From Flavobacteriaceae bacterium (lineage in GTDB: Bacteria > Bacteroidota > Bacteroidia > Flavobacteriales > Flavobacteriaceae): a stretch of DNA of 8,689 nucleotides. The translations under genes were made by a program, and so were the position numbers. The notes under the pieces were generated by a model that had not been told where the DNA came from, did not search any database, and was given only the letters and a program-made list of their open reading frames with translations. Below are positions 6,064 to 8,689 of the stretch, piece after piece (the stretch's first letter is position 1; every line of letters begins with the position of its first letter). The DNA is taken from the NCBI GenBank assembly GCA_030834365.1, contig JAURFJ010000049.1, positions 1 to 8,689 of the forward strand, read 5' to 3'.

Positions 6064-6091
6064 AAAAAACCGGGCCAAAGCCCGGTTTTTT
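6064..6091 (-). terminator. strong, symmetric rho-independent terminator after the tonB-like gene
   Basis: A perfect 12-bp stem, AAAAAACCGGGC paired with GCCCGGTTTTTT, encloses a 4-base loop. It starts 20 bases past the stop of the TonB-family gene. Because both ends carry A/T tracts it could work in both directions. It cleanly divides the sprA-to-tonB block from the oxidase block. Confidence 0.95.
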
Positions 6092-6111
6092 ATTTCCTAT
6101 TTTGTAAACTT

Positions 6112-6816
6112 TTACTGAAGCCTAAAGGTGATAGGAATACTGAAAGGAACCTTTACCGGTCTTCCTCGTTGTTTACCAGGAGACATTTTAGGTAATAATT
6201 CGATAATTCTAAGCGCCTCTGCTTCAAGGTTTTTGTCTGGACCTCTCATTCGAATGCCGCCAATTGACCCGTCTTTCTGAATCACAAACATCACATTGAC
6301 GCGACCCTGAACTCCCATTTCTTGTGCGATTTCCGGGTACGTAAAATGCTTGCGAATATGTTTATTCATTTGCTCTTGGAAGCAGGCCTTTTTATCGCTA
6401 GCTCCTTCGCATCCTGGAAAAACAGGCACGTCTTCAATAACGGCAAAAGGAACAGAGATGTCTTCATCGATTTCTTCTACTTCAACTTCTTCTATCTCAA
6501 TAACCTCTTCGTCTTGAGAAGTCTCTGTAGATTCAATAATAGTCTCTTCTACCTCTTCTTCATCTTCAACAACCTCGATTACTTCAGGAGCAGCTGGAGG
6601 TGGCGGAGGTGGCGGAGTCTTTAGCTGCTCAGTCAATGGAACTTCTTCGTCTAATTGATCCTCAACATTTAAAGCAATATCATAGTTTGCCGCCTCATCG
6701 TACTTTTTCCACTCAAGTGCTCGCCAAATAACAAACATGGTAAAGGCCAATCCTATAGCGAAATACAATCCACTGTTACGGTTTATATCGGCTTTTGGAT
6801 TCTTTTTAGGTTCCAT
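6112..6816 (-). CDS. energy transducer TonB family protein with acidic linker
   Basis: A 234-residue TonB-like protein. It should sit in the inner membrane, take energy from ExbB/ExbD and pass it across the periplasm to outer-membrane TonB-dependent receptors. A short basic cytoplasmic N-terminus is followed by one membrane span (about 16-34, GLYFAIGLAFTMFVIWRAL). Next come a seven-proline run (68-74), a very acidic linker (about 78-119) and a C-terminal TonB domain (about 130-234). The domain contains FTYPEIAQEMGVQGRVNVMFVIQKDGSI and ends SIPITFRLQ. The pair C136 and C145 (FPGCEG and KKACF) is typical of Bacteroidota members. Classic TonB linkers alternate proline with lysine or glutamate; here 23 of 42 residues are acidic and none basic. 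No exbB or exbD is visible nearby. Whether it serves a particular receptor cannot be told. Confidence 0.93.
   Translation of the reverse strand: MEPKKNPKADINRNSGLYFAIGLAFTMFVIWRALEWKKYDEAANYDIALNVEDQLDEEVPLTEQLKTPPPPPPPAAPEVIEVVEDEEEVEETIIESTETSQDEEVIEIEEVEVEEIDEDISVPFAVIEDVPVFPGCEGASDKKACFQEQMNKHIRKHFTYPEIAQEMGVQGRVNVMFVIQKDGSIGGIRMRGPDKNLEAEALRIIELLPKMSPGKQRGRPVKVPFSIPITFRLQ
6599..6616 (-). repeat. two tandem copies of a 9-base unit encoding the proline run
   Basis: GGTGGCGGA occurs twice in direct succession (6599-6607 and 6608-6616), followed on the low side by a related partial unit (GCTGGA, 6593-6598). On the coding strand it encodes prolines in the TonB linker. Because the unit is a multiple of three, gain or loss by slippage would lengthen or shorten the proline run without shifting the frame. 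Confidence 0.8.
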
Positions 6817-6865
6817 AGACTACGTTTTGATGTTCGCTAATTTAAATATTAATTCGAAAAAGGGA

Positions 6866-7264
6866 CTAATTATTTCTGCTTTTTGCATTTGCGAGAAGTG
6901 TACTTATCCAAGGATGAATGGCCACTCCAACAAGTACTCCAAGCGTATTGGCTAAAAAATCATTCCAATCGGCTTGCCTAAAGGTAGTTAGCCACATTTG
7001 AGCGAGTTCGATCAACCCGCCATAGAGTAAACCATACCCAATTACCCAAAACCGAAGTGTTTTTGTTTTCAATTCACTAAAAGCCTCCAAAAAAGCTTGC
7101 CCTAATAGTACGCTGAAACCCAAATAAAAGCAAAAGTGTACCACCTTATCGAATCCGTCGAAAAACTTAGGCAGCCCGGGGGCAGCACCTATATTCACTA
7201 AACTCAATGCAGCAATAAGGGTGGCATAAAAGACGAAACCTATGCGATATAGATAGGCCTTCAC
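6866..7264 (-). CDS. VanZ family membrane protein
   Basis: A 132-residue membrane protein with four hydrophobic spans (about 8-25, 41-59, 70-88 and 104-124). Family hallmarks are DKVVHF (39-44), the GLIELAQ segment (E86, Q89), and RQADWNDFLANTLG (R96, D99, D102, N106, G109). VanZ-like proteins are linked to teicoplanin resistance in enterococci, but most genomic members have no known function, so no resistance should be inferred. The start is GTG at 7264. The frame is closed just upstream by the gcvH stop codon, which lies in the same frame only nine bases earlier, and there is no ATG until late in the protein. The placement directly after gcvH and sprA is, from memory, a conserved order in flavobacteria. 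Confidence 0.92.
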   Translation of the reverse strand: MKAYLYRIGFVFYATLIAALSLVNIGAAPGLPKFFDGFDKVVHFCFYLGFSVLLGQAFLEAFSELKTKTLRFWVIGYGLLYGGLIELAQMWLTTFRQADWNDFLANTLGVLVGVAIHPWISTLLANAKSRNN

Positions 7265-7273
7265 TTTAAAAAA

Positions 7274-7654
7274 TTAGGCAGAGACAAGAGCGCGGTAGGC
7301 ATCCGCATCTAGAAGCTGGTCGAACTCAGACGCATCCGAAACCTCTATTTTGATCATCCACCCAGATCCATAAGGGTCTGAATTAACGAGCTCTGGTTCT
7401 TGATCAAGCGCATCGTTAAGTTCAATGATTTTTCCAGTCATGGGCAAGAATAAGTCGGATACCGTTTTTACCGCTTCAACGGTGCCGAAGACCTCATCTT
7501 GGCCAAGCGATTCGTCAAGGGTTTCTACTTCTACATAAACAATATCACCAAGCTCAGATTGAGCAAAGTCAGTAATGCCGATAGTGGCAATTGTTCCCTC
7601 GAGCCTCACCCACTCGTGATCCTTAGTGTATTTTAATTCTGCTGGAATATTCAT
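7274..7654 (-). CDS. gcvH: glycine cleavage system H protein
   Basis: A 126-residue soluble lipoyl carrier of the glycine cleavage system. It shuttles the aminomethyl intermediate between the P, T and L proteins in the cytoplasm. The length is normal. It starts IPAELKYTKDHEWV, has the G-x-I-G-I-TDFAQ-x-ELGDIVYVE block (26-43), and carries the lipoylation site GTVEAVKTVSDLF with K63 as the modified lysine. The C-terminus has the expected WMIKIE segment. A TAnnTTTG box lies 21-28 bases before the ATG. P, T and L genes are not nearby, as is usual in this phylum. The gene is followed at nine bases by the VanZ-family gene and is preceded by sprA. Confidence 0.97.
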   Translation of the reverse strand: MNIPAELKYTKDHEWVRLEGTIATIGITDFAQSELGDIVYVEVETLDESLGQDEVFGTVEAVKTVSDLFLPMTGKIIELNDALDQEPELVNSDPYGSGWMIKIEVSDASEFDQLLDADAYRALVSA

Positions 7655-7674
7655 GATGGTTTTCTATTAAAGAA

Positions 7675-7682
7675 CAAATGTA
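7675..7682 (-). promoter_or_regulatory. possible promoter -7 box for gcvH
   Basis: TACATTTG on the minus strand matches TAnnTTTG exactly, within the 52-base gap between sprA and gcvH. No TTG box is found 17-23 bases further upstream, so this is a half-match. It would place the transcript start about 14-17 bases before the ATG. Confidence 0.4.
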
Positions 7683-7706
7683 AAGAAATATGGCAGGTGT
7701 TTTCCG

Positions 7707-8689
7707 CTAGTCTCCAAAACGGTAGCGCAGACTTAATCCGGCTCTAAGGGTCATCTGCGGAAAAGCGGTAGACACCTTAAATCGCGAGAACGTATGATCG
7801 TAGTAGGCCATAACATTTAACTGATTAGAGAATGCATAATCAGCTGTTAATCGACCCGAAAAACGATCCTGTCCTGAGGTGATTTGACCCCCCAAAGGCT
7901 CCTCGAGGCTGCGCAAAACCGTGCTGTTGGTTCGGTACGATACATCGCCACGTATCACCAAGTCTCCAGAAAAATACTGACGACTTCCGCCGAGCATGGC
8001 GCTCCACTTGAGTTGATTGAATCGCTTGCCCAGTCCGAGCACCACCTCCTGGCCACTCACCTCGGTGAGTAGGTTATTAGAGTAACTAAAATTGAGCATA
8101 CGGTCTCTGATTAGGCTAGTTTGAATTTGCCACAGATCATTGGTCTCAATGTCAACACCTATCAGGGGATTGAACTGATCGTTCAGTACCACCGACCCAA
8201 TAATATAGCTCGGCTTAATGTCTCCGTTTTCGGCATTAAAAAGTCCGTCGTTTATCGCCAAGTTATTTTGAAACTGATTAATAGAGAACGCCGCTCTGTA
8301 AGAATGATTTAGTGAGAAACGAGAAAACAGCTTGGGGAAGAGCTGATTTATCGAAATCGTCCAACTAGGTATAGCAAACTTGTGAAACGGACTGAGCGAG
8401 GTCTGATCTACCGATCGACCTGAGTAGGCAGATACCAAAGAGGTAAGCAACACTTCGGGGTGGGTTGGCCCATAAGCCTCAGGAAACCCATTCGCATCGA
8501 CCGCACTGCTATCAAAACCGTTGGATTCGGCCAATCGTTTAGCCACCTGCAGGCGTTGCTCTTTAAATTGCTCGAAGGCTCTGGATCCAGCTGATGAGGA
8601 GGCGTCTCCAAAAGCTGATGTAAGCCAGTTAGCGGTAGTGCTGTAGCTTCCGATCTCATTGGCTAGCAAAGACTCGTAGCGCAGCGTTT
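7707..8689 (-). CDS. sprA: SprA, type IX secretion system outer-membrane translocon (C-terminal 327 residues)
   Basis: The reading frame is open to the window edge, so this is the last part of a very large protein (about 2,400 residues in Flavobacterium johnsoniae). SprA forms the giant outer-membrane beta-barrel through which type IX substrates, including gliding adhesins, leave the cell. Recognisable blocks are QRLQVAKRLAESNGFD, then DANGFPEAYGPTHPEVLL, AYSGRSV, FSLNHSYRAAFSINQF, RDRMLNFSYSNNLLTE, the LTADYAFS strand, and the end VSTAFPQMTLRAGLSLRYRF. Alternating polar and hydrophobic strands ending in an aromatic-rich terminus fit a beta-barrel. Family identity is from recalled homologues. 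An internal TTG at 8669 could be mistaken for a start, but upstream codons continue without a stop (TLRYES), so it is not one. Confidence 0.93.
   Translation of the reverse strand, partial: TLRYESLLANEIGSYSTTANWLTSAFGDASSSAGSRAFEQFKEQRLQVAKRLAESNGFDSSAVDANGFPEAYGPTHPEVLLTSLVSAYSGRSVDQTSLSPFHKFAIPSWTISINQLFPKLFSRFSLNHSYRAAFSINQFQNNLAINDGLFNAENGDIKPSYIIGSVVLNDQFNPLIGVDIETNDLWQIQTSLIRDRMLNFSYSNNLLTEVSGQEVVLGLGKRFNQLKWSAMLGGSRQYFSGDLVIRGDVSYRTNSTVLRSLEEPLGGQITSGQDRFSGRLTADYAFSNQLNVMAYYDHTFSRFKVSTAFPQMTLRAGLSLRYRFGD

Noticed and set aside
6322..6624. Plus-strand frame rich in Phe, Asn and Arg
   Set aside because: It is the antisense of the acidic and proline-rich linker of the TonB gene; the odd composition mirrors that linker.
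6817..6865. Possible promoter before the TonB-like gene
   Set aside because: The 49-base gap is AT-rich but holds no TAnnTTTG match, so I see no supported promoter; the gene may be read from upstream.
6866..7264. VanZ protein as an antibiotic resistance gene
   Set aside because: Only the family domain is present, with no van cluster; its place beside gcvH and sprA points to a housekeeping conserved gene.
8408..8659. Minus-strand alternate frame of 83 codons inside sprA
   Set aside because: Overlaps the sprA coding frame in another phase and has no domain; sprA identity is clear there.
1..8689. CRISPR arrays, tRNA or rRNA genes, insertion sequences or phage genes
   Set aside because: No spaced direct repeats, RNA gene signatures, transposase motifs or flanking inverted repeats were seen on either strand.

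Overview
The window looks like a Bacteroidota chromosome, most likely Flavobacteriales. Three things point there: the C-terminus of the type IX secretion translocon SprA, the Bacteroidota gene order sprA–gcvH–vanZ–tonB, and several upstream regions with the phylum's promoter signature (TTTG, a 16-22 nt gap, then TAnnTTTG) in place of Shine-Dalgarno sites. Genus and species cannot be read from this segment. Every supported gene lies on the minus strand, so transcription runs from high to low coordinates.

Layout in transcription order. (1) 8689-6112: the 3' end of sprA, then gcvH (glycine cleavage H protein), a VanZ-family membrane protein and an energy transducer of the TonB family. This block closes with a near-ideal rho-independent terminator at 6064-6091. 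(2) 6025-3106: a cytochrome oxidase block with heme O synthase (cyoE), a 191-residue subunit III, a 326-residue subunit III carrying a roughly 110-residue soluble insertion, and a small subunit IV. It ends at a terminator at 3042-3078. Subunits I and II are not in the window. Promoter candidates lie before cyoE and, internally, before the long subunit III gene. (3) 3025-920: four overlapping genes (overlaps of 17, 14 and 11 nt) that look like an oxidase assembly cassette. They encode a membrane-anchored thioredoxin-like protein without cysteines, a SCO1/SenC copper chaperone with intact ligands, a DUF420 membrane protein, and a 73-residue exported CxxC protein. (4) 919-507: about 400 bases with no intact gene. 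They hold a 16-bp palindrome, a frameshifted remnant of a small helix-turn-helix protein, and a promoter candidate. (5) 506-1: the N-terminal part of a MacB/LolD-type ABC transporter ATPase, cut by the window edge.

Blocks 2 and 3 probably work together. CyoE makes the heme precursor, the membrane subunits assemble around core subunits encoded elsewhere, and the SCO/DUF420 group would handle copper or heme delivery to the oxidase. Most of the window is conserved flavobacterial machinery. I do not see an entirely new system. The parts most worth a second look are the cysteine-less SCO-like protein, the insertion in subunit III, the small CxxC protein, the broken regulator, and the terminator-promoter junctions.
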